Assembly (NCBI GenBank): GCA_964549735.1
Contig: CAZJWO010000003.1
Coordinates: 5,413-69,412 of the forward strand
DNA from: Glo-17 sp964549735
GTDB taxonomy: Bacteria; Krumholzibacteriota; Krumholzibacteriia; LZORAL124-64-63
DNA length: 64,000 nucleotides
Reading direction: 5' to 3'
Shown here: positions 38,558 through 47,774 of the stretch, piece after piece
How the letters are laid out: each line of letters opens with the position of its first letter
Position numbering within the stretch: position 1 is the stretch's first letter
Notes under the pieces: model-generated
What the model was told of the DNA's origin: nothing
Seen by the model: only the letters and a program-made list of their open reading frames with translations
Database searches by the model: none
Position numbers and translations under genes: made by a program

Positions 38558-39174
38558 AACGGAGCCTCCAGGGGGAGTTCCCGGACCCGGATCGTCGCCT
38601 CCGCCACCTGCTGGCTCGGGTAGGAGATCTCGATGCGGTCCTCGTCCAGGCGGCAGAACTTCAGGAACGACAGCACGGTCTTGGAGCGGCCGTATTCGCG
38701 CTGGGCCACCGGGTCGAGGGTGAGGGTCTCGGTCTGGTAGTTCGCCACATCGACGGCATCGACGATCCTGCAGAAGTCCATGGTGCCATCGCCCAGGGAC
38801 CAGAGCGCCAGGTGGCGTCGGGCTGCGGTCGTGCCCCACATCTGCTGCTTGTACCTGACCCAGTAGATGGTGGCGCTGGACTGGTTCTGGGAGACGTCTT
38901 CGGCCAGGGCGAGGTCCCACTGGAAACTGGGCAGCCAGAACGGGACGGCCCGGCCGCAGCGAGCGTCCAGGAACGAGCGCATGGCCGCGATCTCGTCGCG
39001 GCCGATAGCGGTCCAGGTGAACGGGCGCATGGACGCGGGGGCCGGAGCCTGCTCGTCGGCGGTGCGCCGCCCCGTCTTCGAGTTCAGGAGCACGAACTTC
39101 CGACGCAGGCGCTCCTCGAACGCGCCGACGCGGTTGTAGTTGAGCTCCAGGACGTCGTAGCCGAGATAGCTCAT
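38554..39174 (-). CDS. Phage tail-associated protein, DUF2460-like
   Basis: 206 aa. The start YLGYDVLELNYNRVGAFEERLRRKFVLLN and RPFTWTAIGRDEIAAMRSFLDARCGRAVPFWLP fit the DUF2460-type tail proteins that precede BR0599 genes in the same cluster. Gene order (this gene, BR0599-like, tail-tip) supports it. It overlaps both neighbours by 4 bp. Confidence 0.6.
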   Translation of the reverse strand: MSYLGYDVLELNYNRVGAFEERLRRKFVLLNSKTGRRTADEQAPAPASMRPFTWTAIGRDEIAAMRSFLDARCGRAVPFWLPSFQWDLALAEDVSQNQSSATIYWVRYKQQMWGTTAARRHLALWSLGDGTMDFCRIVDAVDVANYQTETLTLDPVAQREYGRSKTVLSFLKFCRLDEDRIEISYPSQQVAEATIRVRELPLEAPL

Positions 39175-40247
39175 GGCGTAAACCCGTCAATGTCGAAGGT
39201 GAGCGAGGTCGAGCCGATGCTCAGGGCGTTCCAGGTGAAGCCTTCGTCCGCCGAGAGGCGGCCGACAACGATCGGCAGGACGACCGTCGGCCCCACTGTC
39301 CAGGACTGGATGAGACCGAAACTCAGGATCACGCGGTCCGGCAGGACGCTCTCGATGGTCTGGACCTCCCAGTGGTAGGGATCGGTCCACAGCAGGACCA
39401 TGCCGCCGGGCTCGAACGGAATGTCGGACGTGTCGCAGAAGACCTCGTGGTCGTCCGCGCTGGCGTTCTGCAGCAATCGAGTCTGGAACTGCCAGCGGCC
39501 GACGCCGAAAGCCCGGGCCTGGTTGCCGAAGAGGATGGCGTTGGCCATCTGGGCGTTGCGCAGGTCGTCCAGCAGCGTCGCGTAGCGGATCGTGCCCACC
39601 GGGACGGCTCGCAGCTGGATGCGCTGCTCCATGCCCCGGTACGAGACGATGATGTCGGTCATGAACCCGAACGTCTCGGTCACCGGCTGCGCCCAGTTCG
39701 GGGGGAACGGGAAGGGGATCAGCCGGAACCCGAGCACACGCAGGTTGGTCCCCGCCGGGTCCAGCCCGGTGAACACCCAGGTGACGAGGTTGTCGATCAG
39801 GGCGTCGCCATCGGTGAGCGCCCTCACCAGGTAGACCTGGGAGTCCGAGGCCGGGAAGTGGGCAGGCAGGCCGAAGGGGTCCTCGACTTCGATCCCCGTG
39901 GGGCCGTCGACGGTGATTTCCCCGAGGACCTGGGCGCGGTCGATGGCGGCATTCCAGACCTCGACCTCGGCCTCCTGCTCCGACACGACCGCCCCGAGGT
40001 CGAACCTGCGCGGGATCACGTGGACGCGGCCGAGGACGACGTGGCCGTAGACGGGGGCGACGCCGCCGTCCTTCTGCATCGCGACGGGCCGCGCATCGGC
40101 AAGGGCCATGCGGACCCCGACATCCATCCCGACGACATGCAGCGGACGGGTGCTGACCGGATCGAGGACGGCCCCGGCCAGGTCTATCGAGAGGTCGGTC
40201 CCTGAGACCAGGTTCAGGGGGCCGGGGACGGTGATCGCGGTGGCCAT
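39171..40247 (-). CDS. Phage virion structural protein of unknown function
   Basis: 358 aa. Mostly beta-strands with aromatic residues (VHVIPRRFDLGAVVSEQEAEVEVWNAAIDRAQVLGEI, WEVQTIESVLPDRVILSFGLIQSW). No catalytic motif or coiled coil is seen. It lies in the tail operon between the tape-measure region and the tip genes, so a tail or baseplate-like structural role is likely. Confidence 0.6.
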   Translation of the reverse strand: MATAITVPGPLNLVSGTDLSIDLAGAVLDPVSTRPLHVVGMDVGVRMALADARPVAMQKDGGVAPVYGHVVLGRVHVIPRRFDLGAVVSEQEAEVEVWNAAIDRAQVLGEITVDGPTGIEVEDPFGLPAHFPASDSQVYLVRALTDGDALIDNLVTWVFTGLDPAGTNLRVLGFRLIPFPFPPNWAQPVTETFGFMTDIIVSYRGMEQRIQLRAVPVGTIRYATLLDDLRNAQMANAILFGNQARAFGVGRWQFQTRLLQNASADDHEVFCDTSDIPFEPGGMVLLWTDPYHWEVQTIESVLPDRVILSFGLIQSWTVGPTVVLPIVVGRLSADEGFTWNALSIGSTSLTFDIDGFTP

Positions 40248-41323
40248 CAGGCGGCCTTCCTGACGGCGAAGAACGGGAACAGCATGTAGTCCTGGCCGCC
40301 CAGTTGGTAGATGTCGCCGGCGCTGTAGCCATGGCCAACGGCCTCGGTCCAGAACACGGTGGGCGGATAGCCGATCGGAGCCCAGCGGCCCTGGGGGTCG
40401 GTCTCCACGAAGCAATGCAGGGGGAGCATGAGGGCTCCGCCGAAGGCGCTCTGCAGGGTGCGCTCGCCGGGGCCGCCGGAGCCGTCGTCCCACAGGTACT
40501 GGTAGTTGACGTACTCGTCCTCTTCCATACCGCCCTGGGCGGCCAGGCACTTGTTCAGAGCGTCACGCATGCGCCGGCCGGTCCAGCCGTATCCCTCGTT
40601 CTCGTCCTTGCAGTCGCCGATCCAGCGGCCCGAGAACGTCGTGGCATCCACGCGGACGAACGCAGTGCAGTGGGTCAGGGCCGTCGAACCGCCCATCGTC
40701 GAGTAGTCCTCGTCCGTGTGCGACATGGGTGGGTAGGCAGTCAGATCGATCCCGTGCCGGTTGCCGGTCAAGAGGTCGGCGGTTTCGGCGGTGTTGAGCC
40801 TCGTGCTCGAGCTCGCGTAGAAGTAGGGGAAGGGCTCGGGCAACGAGGCCCGCTCGAGGGTCGGACCCCACCCCATGTGGCAGAAAATCCCCGCGGCGCG
40901 TTCGACGACGACGGTGATGTGGTCGTTGCCGTCGTCGAAGAAGTGATAGGCCGAGATCTGCCCCTGGGGCAGGTTCATGCCGCAGCCCGAGGTCGTCAGG
41001 TCGTAGGGGCGCATGGGACCGCCCGCCTGGGCGTCCCAGAACTCCTCGCCGTCCCAGCCGGTCCCCAGGTACAGGCCGATCCCGTAGCCGCCGTCCCCCA
41101 GGTCGTGATAGCCGCCGCTGCCCTTGGTCCAGAGCCTCTCGTTCTCAGCGGCGCGGAGGTTCACGTTCAGGCTGCCGGCCTTCACCAGGTGGGCGCGCCA
41201 GCCGGTGCCGTCCTGTTCGGACTGGTTCACGGTCCAGCCCTGGGCCATGAGCCAGGCCACCAGCGTCTGCAGGAGGTTCGTGGGCGAACTGGCGATTCCG
41301 GTCTGGTAGGAGGCGGCCATCAA
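40247..41323 (-). CDS. Phage virion structural protein of unknown function
   Basis: 358 aa. The sequence (SPTNLLQTLVAWLMAQGWTVNQSEQDGTGWRAHLV; FDDGNDHITVVVERAAGIFCHMGWGPTLERA; HCFVETDPQGRWAPIGYPP) is a pattern seen in tail-region proteins of siphoviruses, but no named family is assigned. It overlaps both neighbours (ATGG/ATGA-type junctions), so it is co-translated with the tail genes. The start may be at 41323 or the next ATG at 41320. Confidence 0.6.
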   Translation of the reverse strand: MMAASYQTGIASSPTNLLQTLVAWLMAQGWTVNQSEQDGTGWRAHLVKAGSLNVNLRAAENERLWTKGSGGYHDLGDGGYGIGLYLGTGWDGEEFWDAQAGGPMRPYDLTTSGCGMNLPQGQISAYHFFDDGNDHITVVVERAAGIFCHMGWGPTLERASLPEPFPYFYASSSTRLNTAETADLLTGNRHGIDLTAYPPMSHTDEDYSTMGGSTALTHCTAFVRVDATTFSGRWIGDCKDENEGYGWTGRRMRDALNKCLAAQGGMEEDEYVNYQYLWDDGSGGPGERTLQSAFGGALMLPLHCFVETDPQGRWAPIGYPPTVFWTEAVGHGYSAGDIYQLGGQDYMLFPFFAVRKAA

Positions 41324-42957
41324 TCCAACCTCACGGCGCAGAAGTCGTCACGGTCGACGCGGAAGACGTTGGGGATGACGATCCAGTCGACCGCGCCCTG
41401 GCGGATCAGGGTCTCGGCACTCAGATCTTGGCCGGTGACCAGGGCGATGCCCGGCAACTGGCCCGGCGTGTTGTAGCCGTTGCCGACGTCCCCCAGCATG
41501 GGCATCACCGGCCACAAATCGTAGGTCGCCCCGGGGCCGGGATCGAGCTGCGACAGTCCGCACCGGGTCGGCCAGAGGATGTGGTAGTAGGTCTGCGGCG
41601 TGGAGGTGATGGCATCGAGCTGCGACCCCTCCACGGCCTTCCAACTGCCGTCGAGGTTCCGGACCCGCAGCTGCGTGTCCCACGGATCACGCTCTCCGGT
41701 GCCGATCGGCGCGTTCCCCGTGTCGGCGTGGGTCGGAATGCGGTGGCGGTTGTCCGTGACCGACCACCGGTAGTCGGTGTCGTCCCAGAGCGAGAACTCA
41801 CCGTGGGACATCGAGCCGCCCAGGACCAGCGGATACGGCCACTGGCCGGGGGAGTAGTAGGGCTCGAGCAGGCCGAAGACCGCGACCTCGTACTGCGTGG
41901 AGACCTTGGCCACTACGACGGCGCGGCGGCCGTCGCAGACGAACCAGTAGGGGATCGGCGCATTCCAGAGCGGCACGTAGAGGTTCCCCTGGAATCCCAC
42001 CTGCTCGTAGAAGCGCGATCCGGAGAGCCAGCCGTCCATGCCGGCGATCTCCCAGTCGTAGTAGTCGGCGTCCTGGCGCTCGAAGCCGTGAAGGCCGGTA
42101 TAGATCTCCGAGTTGCCATCGTTGCCCGGGGCCTTCCAGGCGTACTCGTGGAAGCAGGCGTCGACCCCGTCCGACTGCCGGAACATGCGCAGCGTGCCCA
42201 TGTGCAACTGGGTGTAGCGCAAGCTCGTGATGTGCCACCGGTAGCGGGTCGCTTCGACCGGCGAGGCGATGGTGAAGGTCTGCGGGATGCCGTTGTAGAA
42301 GATGATCCCGGTCCGCGAGTCGAGAGTCACCCAGGCGCCGCCATCCCAGTACTGCATCTCCCAGACGTTGGGGCCCTGGCCAGTGGTGTCGTGCAGCGTC
42401 AGCTCGTAGGCAGCGATGGTCACCGGCTCGAAGAAGGTGATCTCCACCTCCTGGGGCAGGGTGATCGTCGTGTAGATGTTCCAGGACCGGCTCGTGAGGC
42501 TGGAGGTGGTGAACGGCCAGATGTTGAGCTTGCCGTCCACGAGGTTCTGGACGGCGTAGGTGCCCTCGTTGCCCTGGGTGGCCACGAGCCGGCAGCCGCG
42601 GGAACGGCGCAGGCCGGTCCACTTCGGCGCGGTCGAAAGGACGAACTGATCGCCGCCGACGAAGGCGGTCGCCCCGGCCGAGATCAGGAACTCCAGCGTG
42701 GCATGCGCGAACGGCGTCCCCACCGTCGCGGGTCCGATCGATCCGGTCACGCTGCCGATCACGTCGAACGACGTCGGCGAGGTCGCCGTGATGGTGAAGG
42801 TCTCGGCCACCGACGAGGTGCCCCCGGAGTAGTCGGTCAGGCGTCCGTCGCCGGTCCCGGCGTAGGTGAGCCCGAACGCGGACCCCTTCGCGGTCAGGAA
42901 CGTGTTCAGCCGCTCGGCAAGGTCGTTATAGTCGGTGGCGGTTCCGGTGGTGAACAT
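41320..42957 (-). CDS. Phage structural protein with discoidin-like segment
   Basis: 545 aa. An N-terminal part (LAERLNTFLTAKGSAFG, SPTSFDVIGSVTGSIGP) precedes a central segment around 150-260 (SRSWNIYTTITLPQEVEITFFEPVTIAAYELTL, WEMQYWDGGAWVTLD) with the character of an F5/8-type (discoidin) carbohydrate-binding domain. The C-terminal half is shared in style with the next gene product (PTRCGLSQLDPGPGATYDLWPVMP). It could contact host glycans, as tail proteins often do. It sits 3 bp downstream of the tape-measure gene. Confidence 0.6.
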   Translation of the reverse strand: MFTTGTATDYNDLAERLNTFLTAKGSAFGLTYAGTGDGRLTDYSGGTSSVAETFTITATSPTSFDVIGSVTGSIGPATVGTPFAHATLEFLISAGATAFVGGDQFVLSTAPKWTGLRRSRGCRLVATQGNEGTYAVQNLVDGKLNIWPFTTSSLTSRSWNIYTTITLPQEVEITFFEPVTIAAYELTLHDTTGQGPNVWEMQYWDGGAWVTLDSRTGIIFYNGIPQTFTIASPVEATRYRWHITSLRYTQLHMGTLRMFRQSDGVDACFHEYAWKAPGNDGNSEIYTGLHGFERQDADYYDWEIAGMDGWLSGSRFYEQVGFQGNLYVPLWNAPIPYWFVCDGRRAVVVAKVSTQYEVAVFGLLEPYYSPGQWPYPLVLGGSMSHGEFSLWDDTDYRWSVTDNRHRIPTHADTGNAPIGTGERDPWDTQLRVRNLDGSWKAVEGSQLDAITSTPQTYYHILWPTRCGLSQLDPGPGATYDLWPVMPMLGDVGNGYNTPGQLPGIALVTGQDLSAETLIRQGAVDWIVIPNVFRVDRDDFCAVRLD

Positions 42958-42960
42958 GGC

Positions 42961-45519
42961 TCACGTCCCCAGGGCCGAGCGGATCGCCCGGCGGTTCTTG
43001 GCCATGGCCTTGACCAGGATGCGCTGGCCGGCGGGGCTTTCCAGGTGGCGGAGGATCAATCCCTCCTCGAGGCCGATCAGCACCTGGCTGTCCTTGGATT
43101 CTTGCGGGTCCGCGGCGGCGGGTGCGTCGACCAGGCCGCCCTCGGCGAACCGGGGCACGGGGGCCTCGACCAGGACCGGGGTCTGGACGAGGGCCTGAGA
43201 CCCGCGGCGGTTCAGGTCGTCGAGGTGGCGCAGGACGCCCGGCTCGCGGACCACTGCGGCGCGCACCAGGTACTCCCCGCGGGAGAACCAGGCGAGGTTG
43301 GAGTCCGACGTGCCGGTGCCGATCCCGCCCAGGACGCCGCCGGTGGCCTTCTTCTCGGTGCCGCCGACCTGACCGCCGCCGCTGAACACTCCGGCGATCT
43401 TCTTGATGATGGCTGTGGCCAGAAGCTGGGCGGCCATGCGCTTCAGGTCGGCGATGATCGAAAGCGCCAGGTTGCGGAAGGCGTCGCCGAGGGACTTCGC
43501 GCCGGTGATCCCGGTGTCGAAGAACTCGGTCAGTGCGTCGCGGCCGGAATCGAGCGCGGTCTTGCCGAAGGCGGCGAACGAGACGCGGGCTCCCTCGACG
43601 GCGAAGCCGAGGTCGCGCACCGCCTCGGTGAAGCCTCGGGCCTGGGCGATCCGCTCGGGGTCGCCGGTGGCCCAGGCGGCCTGCTCCAGTTCCGTGGCCA
43701 GACTCTGCAGTGCGACAAGGCGCTCGGTTTCGATGGCCAGGATCTGTTGCTCGCCCTCGACCTGGGACAGCAGGCCCGCCGAGACGCGGGCCTCGATTTC
43801 GGAGCGGGCCGCGTCCAGGTCCGCCAGCGTAGCTTCGGCCTGGCGCTTGATCTCGTCGAAGTTGGCCCCGGACTCCATCGAGCTGCGCAGCCGGGCCAGG
43901 GTGGCTTCGCGCTCGGCGTCGGACGCGCCCTGCTTCTTGAGCAGCAGATCGGCCCTGCGGATCTCCTCGTCGATTCCCAGGAGCGCGGCCTCGTGGCGGC
44001 GGCCCTGGGCTTCCAGGAGGGTCTTCTCCAGGGCGAGCCGTTCCTGGGCGAGCTTCTGGACGGCGTCGCGTTCCTCGGACATCAACGCCGCGATGCGCTC
44101 CTCCTGGGTCGCCCGGGCCTTGGCCAGTTCGGCGTCGATCTTTCCCTGCTCCTGCAGGCGACGGCTCGGGTCGACTTCGCTATCCAGCAGGGCGCGCTTC
44201 TGTTCGAGGACCTCGATCTCCTTGGCGAACTCCTCCTCGGCGGCCCGCCGGCGGTCCTCGTAGTAGGCGTGGACGTCCTTCAGACCCTGGTCGAAGGCGC
44301 GCTTCTCGGCCGCGTTGCGCAGGGCTCCCATGGATCGGACCAGGGCCAGCTCGCGATCCAGGGTCATCTGCATGGCCTGGGCGCGTTTGGCAGCCAGGGC
44401 GGCCGGGTCCTCGGAGTAGTCCTGCGCAGGGGCTTCCTCGCGCGCGGTGGGTTCGGTCGGCGTCGAGATGGTCAACTCGAACCGGGCTTTCAGCCGCTCG
44501 AAGAGCGCGTTCTGTTCGGCGCTGATCGCTTCGCCCGCGGTCTTGAGGTAGGTCTTGGCCTCATCCAGATTGCCGTGCAGCAGGGCCCACACCGCCCGTA
44601 CGCTCGAATCGATCCGCATCATCACGAACGACAGCGCGGTGCCCACTACGTCGAACGCGGACGAGACGACCGCGACGATGAACTTCAACACGAGCCCGAT
44701 GCCCTGGCCGAACTTCTCCCAGGCCTCGGTGGTTTGCTTCAGGTCGCCGCTCATGATCTGCAGGGCCTGGGACAGCTGCGGGACCAGCCCAGCGGCCAGC
44801 CGCGTCCCGAGGCCTTCGCTCTGGGCTTTCAGGAGTTCGAAGTCGTCGTTCATCTGCCGGGCCGATTCCGCCAGCCGGGTGTCGATCAGGACGCCCAGTT
44901 CGCGGGCGCGCTCGATGACCCCGCCGAGGCCTTCGTCCGCCAGAGCATTCATCGTCGGGATGAGGTTCGCGCCGGCCCGCCCGAAGATGTCCATGGCGGT
45001 CTTGGTCTTTTGGATCGGCGAGGGCATGGCGGTGATCCGCTGGGCAAGGATCTCGAAGATCTGGACCGAGTCCTTGCCCTTGAAGTCGTTGAGGGTCAGC
45101 CCCAGATCCCGCCGCGTGGCCACGGCCTTGGGATTCCCCTCGGCCACGTCGCCGATGAACTTGTTCTGCTTGGCCAGGGCCGCGCCCATCTCCCCGAGGC
45201 TCGAGGCGGAGGTACGAGCCAAGAGGTGCAGGGCGGACAGGTTCTCGGTGGAGGCGCCCACCTTCTGGCCCAGCTTCTGGATCTGGTCCGCGGCGTTGAC
45301 CGAAGACTGGATCCACTGCTGGAACTGGCGCACCCCGAGGGCGACGCCGAGCCCGGTAAGGAGCGAGGACGTCGAACCCAGGACGCGATTCAGGCCGGAG
45401 AAGCCGCGCGTCTGCTGCGCCGAGGCCTTCTGGCCCTCGGCCTGGACCTTCTTGAGGGCGGCCACGACCTCGGCGACGCCTTCGGCCGTTAGCCGGACTC
45501 GCACATCAGGTGTGGCCAT
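42961..45519 (-). CDS. Phage tail tape-measure protein
   Basis: 852 aa. The N-terminal region (VVAALKKVQAEGQKASAQQTRGFSGLNRVLG), a hydrophobic patch with GLGVALGVRQFQQWI, a central part with SLGEMGAALAKQNKFIGDVA, then a long coiled coil (EEEFAKEIEVLEQKRALLDSEVDPSRRLQEQ) and a C-terminal SLGDAFRNLALSIIADLKRMAAQLLATAIIKKIAGVFSGGG are the usual order in tape-measure proteins. The length suggests a tail near 120-130 nm if the common scaling holds. It overlaps the frameshifted chaperone frame by 14 bp. Confidence 0.88.
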   Translation of the reverse strand: MATPDVRVRLTAEGVAEVVAALKKVQAEGQKASAQQTRGFSGLNRVLGSTSSLLTGLGVALGVRQFQQWIQSSVNAADQIQKLGQKVGASTENLSALHLLARTSASSLGEMGAALAKQNKFIGDVAEGNPKAVATRRDLGLTLNDFKGKDSVQIFEILAQRITAMPSPIQKTKTAMDIFGRAGANLIPTMNALADEGLGGVIERARELGVLIDTRLAESARQMNDDFELLKAQSEGLGTRLAAGLVPQLSQALQIMSGDLKQTTEAWEKFGQGIGLVLKFIVAVVSSAFDVVGTALSFVMMRIDSSVRAVWALLHGNLDEAKTYLKTAGEAISAEQNALFERLKARFELTISTPTEPTAREEAPAQDYSEDPAALAAKRAQAMQMTLDRELALVRSMGALRNAAEKRAFDQGLKDVHAYYEDRRRAAEEEFAKEIEVLEQKRALLDSEVDPSRRLQEQGKIDAELAKARATQEERIAALMSEERDAVQKLAQERLALEKTLLEAQGRRHEAALLGIDEEIRRADLLLKKQGASDAEREATLARLRSSMESGANFDEIKRQAEATLADLDAARSEIEARVSAGLLSQVEGEQQILAIETERLVALQSLATELEQAAWATGDPERIAQARGFTEAVRDLGFAVEGARVSFAAFGKTALDSGRDALTEFFDTGITGAKSLGDAFRNLALSIIADLKRMAAQLLATAIIKKIAGVFSGGGQVGGTEKKATGGVLGGIGTGTSDSNLAWFSRGEYLVRAAVVREPGVLRHLDDLNRRGSQALVQTPVLVEAPVPRFAEGGLVDAPAAADPQESKDSQVLIGLEEGLILRHLESPAGQRILVKAMAKNRRAIRSALGT

Positions 45520-45850
45520 CGGTGGACCTTCCTCTCAGGATATCGGGCACGGCCGGAGGCCGCGGCCGCGATCCCTTGGCGCTGTGAGGGGCCAAGACGC
45601 ACCAGCAGAGGAACCTGTGGCGGTAATCCTCGAGCGCCTGCTCTCTCATCAACCGGCGGTAGGAGGCGAGGGCGACGCGGAGCGGCCAACGGACGATCCG
45701 CTCGGCGCGGTCGTGGTCGCCCGCGGCGAGTTCCCGGACGAGCTCCGTCCAGGGTCCGTACCGGCCGGGTGCGCCGGGCTGTCCTTGGGGTTCGGGATCG
45801 CCTCGGCGGAGGACGTCGTTGAAGTCCACAAAGAGACGATCCCGCTCTCG
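45506..45850 (-). CDS. Frameshift extension of tail assembly chaperone (gpGT-like T part)
   Basis: This -1 frame is entered from frame 0 at the slippery site. The sequence RERDRLFVDFNDVLRRGDPEPQG, then WTELVRELAAGDHDRAERIVRWPLRVALASYRRLMREQALEDYRHRFLCW, reads as real protein and matches the start of a T-like domain. The fusion would have 237 aa (123 codons of frame 0 plus 114). The stop lies inside the start of the tape-measure gene, the classic lambda G-GT-H arrangement. Upstream of the slippery site this frame has no convincing start, which supports frameshifting. Confidence 0.75.
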   Translation of the reverse strand, partial: RERDRLFVDFNDVLRRGDPEPQGQPGAPGRYGPWTELVRELAAGDHDRAERIVRWPLRVALASYRRLMREQALEDYRHRFLCWCVLAPHSAKGSRPRPPAVPDILRGRSTDGHT

Positions 45851-46218
45851 AAAAAAGAGACCAGCAGCGACAGGACCAGGCCGCGCACCTCCGCCTTGTC
45901 CTTGGGGTCGCGCAGCTGCCCGAGGAACCGCGCGGTCTCCTGGCCCATCTCCGGAGTCCAGGCCTCCCCGGGGTCCCGGTCCTGGGGCGCACTGTCCTCC
46001 GGGATCAGGAGGCACCCGAGGAGGTCCAGGATCGCGCCGCTCTCGATCGTGACCTCGAGCAGCCTGCGGGCGAAGACCTCGGGGCTTTCGCCGGGCTGCA
46101 TGACCACCTCGTCGATCCTGGCCCGCTTGACCAGGGCCAGGAACCGGAAGTCCTGCTCGACGGTGGACTCGCGGAGCGGCAGGAACGTGCGGCCGCCGAT
46201 CGTGTGCTTGTCGCTCAT
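45649..46218 (-). CDS. Tail assembly chaperone, shorter frame-0 product (gpG-like)
   Basis: 189 aa from ATG 46218, overlapping the tail tube stop. MSDKHTIGGRTFLPLRESTVEQDFRFLALVKRARIDEVV and the rest have the composition of lambda gpG-type chaperones. At codon 122-123 the frame passes a slippery T TTT TTC (45856-45850). Ribosomes that slip by -1 make a longer fusion (see 45506-45850). After the slippery site, frame 0 becomes low-complexity (STTSSAEAIPNPKDSPAHPAG), typical of a non-frameshifted tail. It assists tail tube/tape-measure assembly. Confidence 0.75.
   Translation of the reverse strand: MSDKHTIGGRTFLPLRESTVEQDFRFLALVKRARIDEVVMQPGESPEVFARRLLEVTIESGAILDLLGCLLIPEDSAPQDRDPGEAWTPEMGQETARFLGQLRDPKDKAEVRGLVLSLLVSFFESGIVSLWTSTTSSAEAIPNPKDSPAHPAGTDPGRSSSGNSPRATTTAPSGSSVGRSASPSPPTAG
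45850..45856 (-). promoter_or_regulatory. Predicted -1 ribosomal frameshift site
   Basis: On the minus strand the heptamer is T TTT TTC, in frame with the G-like gene (TCT TTT TTC). Slippage re-pairs both tRNAs perfectly as TTT TTT-like, satisfying the X XXY YYZ rule, and places the ribosome in the T-like frame. It lies in the expected place for siphovirus tail chaperone genes. No stimulatory stem or pseudoknot was assessed. Confidence 0.75.
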
Positions 46219-46985
46219 CACGCGATCCTGATCAGCCGGTAGTGCGGCTCGTTGGGGTGGTTGGAGGCGTCGGACTCGATGTCCCCAGCCAGGGTGAAGC
46301 TCGCGTACTCGTCGGAGATGAACCCGATGGCGCCGTCGGCGCGGATCGAAGCCCGCCAGATCTCGCACTCGTACTTGGGGCCGCGGGCCGGATCGGCGAT
46401 GAAGCGGATGTATCCCTTCACCGAGGTCTGGTTCATGCCGCGGACGGTCGGCAGGTCGATGGAGCCGTAGGTGTAGTCGACCTCGATGTCGGTGCCGTCG
46501 GTGATCGCGCCGCCTTCGACGATGTAGATACGGCCGGTCACCGCATCGACCTTGTAGTCATCGTCCTCGACGTAGGTCGGGGTGCCGCCCGTACCGGTGA
46601 CGGTGACCAGGCTCACCTGGCGCATCGACAGCGGGTAGTACCGGCCCTGCAGGACACCAGCGATCTCCTCGGCGGTGACGGTCGATCCGGTCTGGGCCAG
46701 CGTCGCCGTGTCGCCGAACAGGGCCATGGCGAGGTTCTCCTTGGAGAACTCGTCGCCCACGATGCGGATCGCGAGCGTGGTGCGCAGCACATCCGAGGCG
46801 ATCAGGTCGGCCGACTTGTCGGCGCTGGAGTACTTCTTGATGTCCTCGCTGGTGGGCGTGATCTCGAACGTGGGGCAGTTGCCCAGGAACAGCTCGCCTG
46901 TCTTCGCGCCGTTCGCATCGAAGCGGTCGAAGTAGATCTTGCCCCTGCCGAGCAAGATGTTGTTGCCGTTGACGACCTCGGGCAT
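46218..46985 (-). CDS. Major tail tube protein
   Basis: 255 aa. MPEVVNGNNILLGRGKIYFDRFDANGAKTGELFLGNCPTFEITPTSEDIKKYSSADKSADLIASDVLRTT shows the beta-sandwich pattern of phage tail tube proteins (gpV-like); an Ig-like tail follows (AITDGTDIEVDYTYGSIDLPTVRGMNQTSVKGYIRF). It sits between tail terminator and chaperone genes, the usual position. It forms the tube through which DNA passes. Confidence 0.83.
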   Translation of the reverse strand: MPEVVNGNNILLGRGKIYFDRFDANGAKTGELFLGNCPTFEITPTSEDIKKYSSADKSADLIASDVLRTTLAIRIVGDEFSKENLAMALFGDTATLAQTGSTVTAEEIAGVLQGRYYPLSMRQVSLVTVTGTGGTPTYVEDDDYKVDAVTGRIYIVEGGAITDGTDIEVDYTYGSIDLPTVRGMNQTSVKGYIRFIADPARGPKYECEIWRASIRADGAIGFISDEYASFTLAGDIESDASNHPNEPHYRLIRIA

Positions 46986-46998
46986 GGCTTCCTTCCTC

Positions 46999-47469
46999 TC
47001 AGGTCAGGTTCTCCGCGTCATCTGCGCGGGACTGGTACTCGATCCGGAACGTCTGCGAGGCCCGGCAGAACGATGTCTCGGCCTGCTCGTACTCGAACTT
47101 CGTGCCGAGCTCGTCGGCTGGGCCGTTCGCGAGGCCCCCGAAGCTGCCTGCCGCAGCCAGCGCGGCCGTGGCCCAGGCCAGGATCGGATCGGCCGCCTTG
47201 TCGGGTTCGTCGCCCGCTCCGGTCTTGGTCAGGACCTCGACGCTCAGCAGCACCGAGCGCCGCACGATGGGGCCGCGGCTGGCCGTTCCGGTCTTGGCAT
47301 CCCGCATCGACTCGACCGTTTCGACACCCTGGTAGACCGTCAGTGCGGGCAACTGGTCCGCGCTTGGCGAATCGAGGCGCGTCCGCACCGGGTCGGGAAC
47401 TCCTGCGGGGGCGTCCGTGGCCAGCGCCAGGACGGCCGCCGAGACGATCTGCTCGCGGATCGTGCTCAT
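46999..47469 (-). CDS. Tail terminator protein, gpU-like
   Basis: 156 aa. Sequence STIREQIVSAAVLALATDAPAGVPDPVRTRLDSPSADQLPALTVYQGVETVES, then RRSVLLSVEVLTKT and SFCRASQTFRIEYQSRADDA, follows the fold and position of lambda gpU/minor tail terminators. It caps the tail tube at the head side. Its start overlaps the preceding gene by 4 bp. Confidence 0.75.
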   Translation of the reverse strand: MSTIREQIVSAAVLALATDAPAGVPDPVRTRLDSPSADQLPALTVYQGVETVESMRDAKTGTASRGPIVRRSVLLSVEVLTKTGAGDEPDKAADPILAWATAALAAAGSFGGLANGPADELGTKFEYEQAETSFCRASQTFRIEYQSRADDAENLT

Positions 47470-47771
47470 GGCGTCCTCAGCGCGACGCGGACCATGGCCC
47501 CGTCTCCGTAGGGCAGGACCTTCAGGACGATGTAAGCAGTTCCGCCAACGGTGATCGCGGCTCCGGACTGCAGGCCCGGCAGCACCCCGCTCTGGACGTG
47601 GACGATCTCATCGGCGGCGACGACCGCGGGCATCTCGCCGCCCAGGATCTCGACGGCCTCGCGGTCGAGCAGCCCGAAGACGGTGGCATCGCCGAGGATG
47701 ACCTCGACCACGCCACCGGCTTCCGCCAGATCCGCGAGCATCGCGGGGATGTCCAGGCCGCCGAAGACCAT
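47466..47771 (-). CDS. Head-tail joining protein, gpFII-like
   Basis: 101 aa, mostly beta: GVVEVILGDATVFGLLDREAVEILGGEMPAVVAADEIVHVQSG, ITVGGTAYIVLKVLPYGDGAMVRVAL. This matches the small FII/gp-family connectors found right before the tail terminator. The start follows the previous stop closely. A head-tail joining role is inferred from sequence pattern and gene position. Confidence 0.6.
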   Translation of the reverse strand: MVFGGLDIPAMLADLAEAGGVVEVILGDATVFGLLDREAVEILGGEMPAVVAADEIVHVQSGVLPGLQSGAAITVGGTAYIVLKVLPYGDGAMVRVALRTP

Positions 47772-47774
47772 GGC

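Noticed and set aside
41428..45492. 1354-codon open frame on the plus strand
   Set aside because: It is antisense to the tape-measure and tail genes and has the composition expected from codon shadowing in GC-rich DNA.
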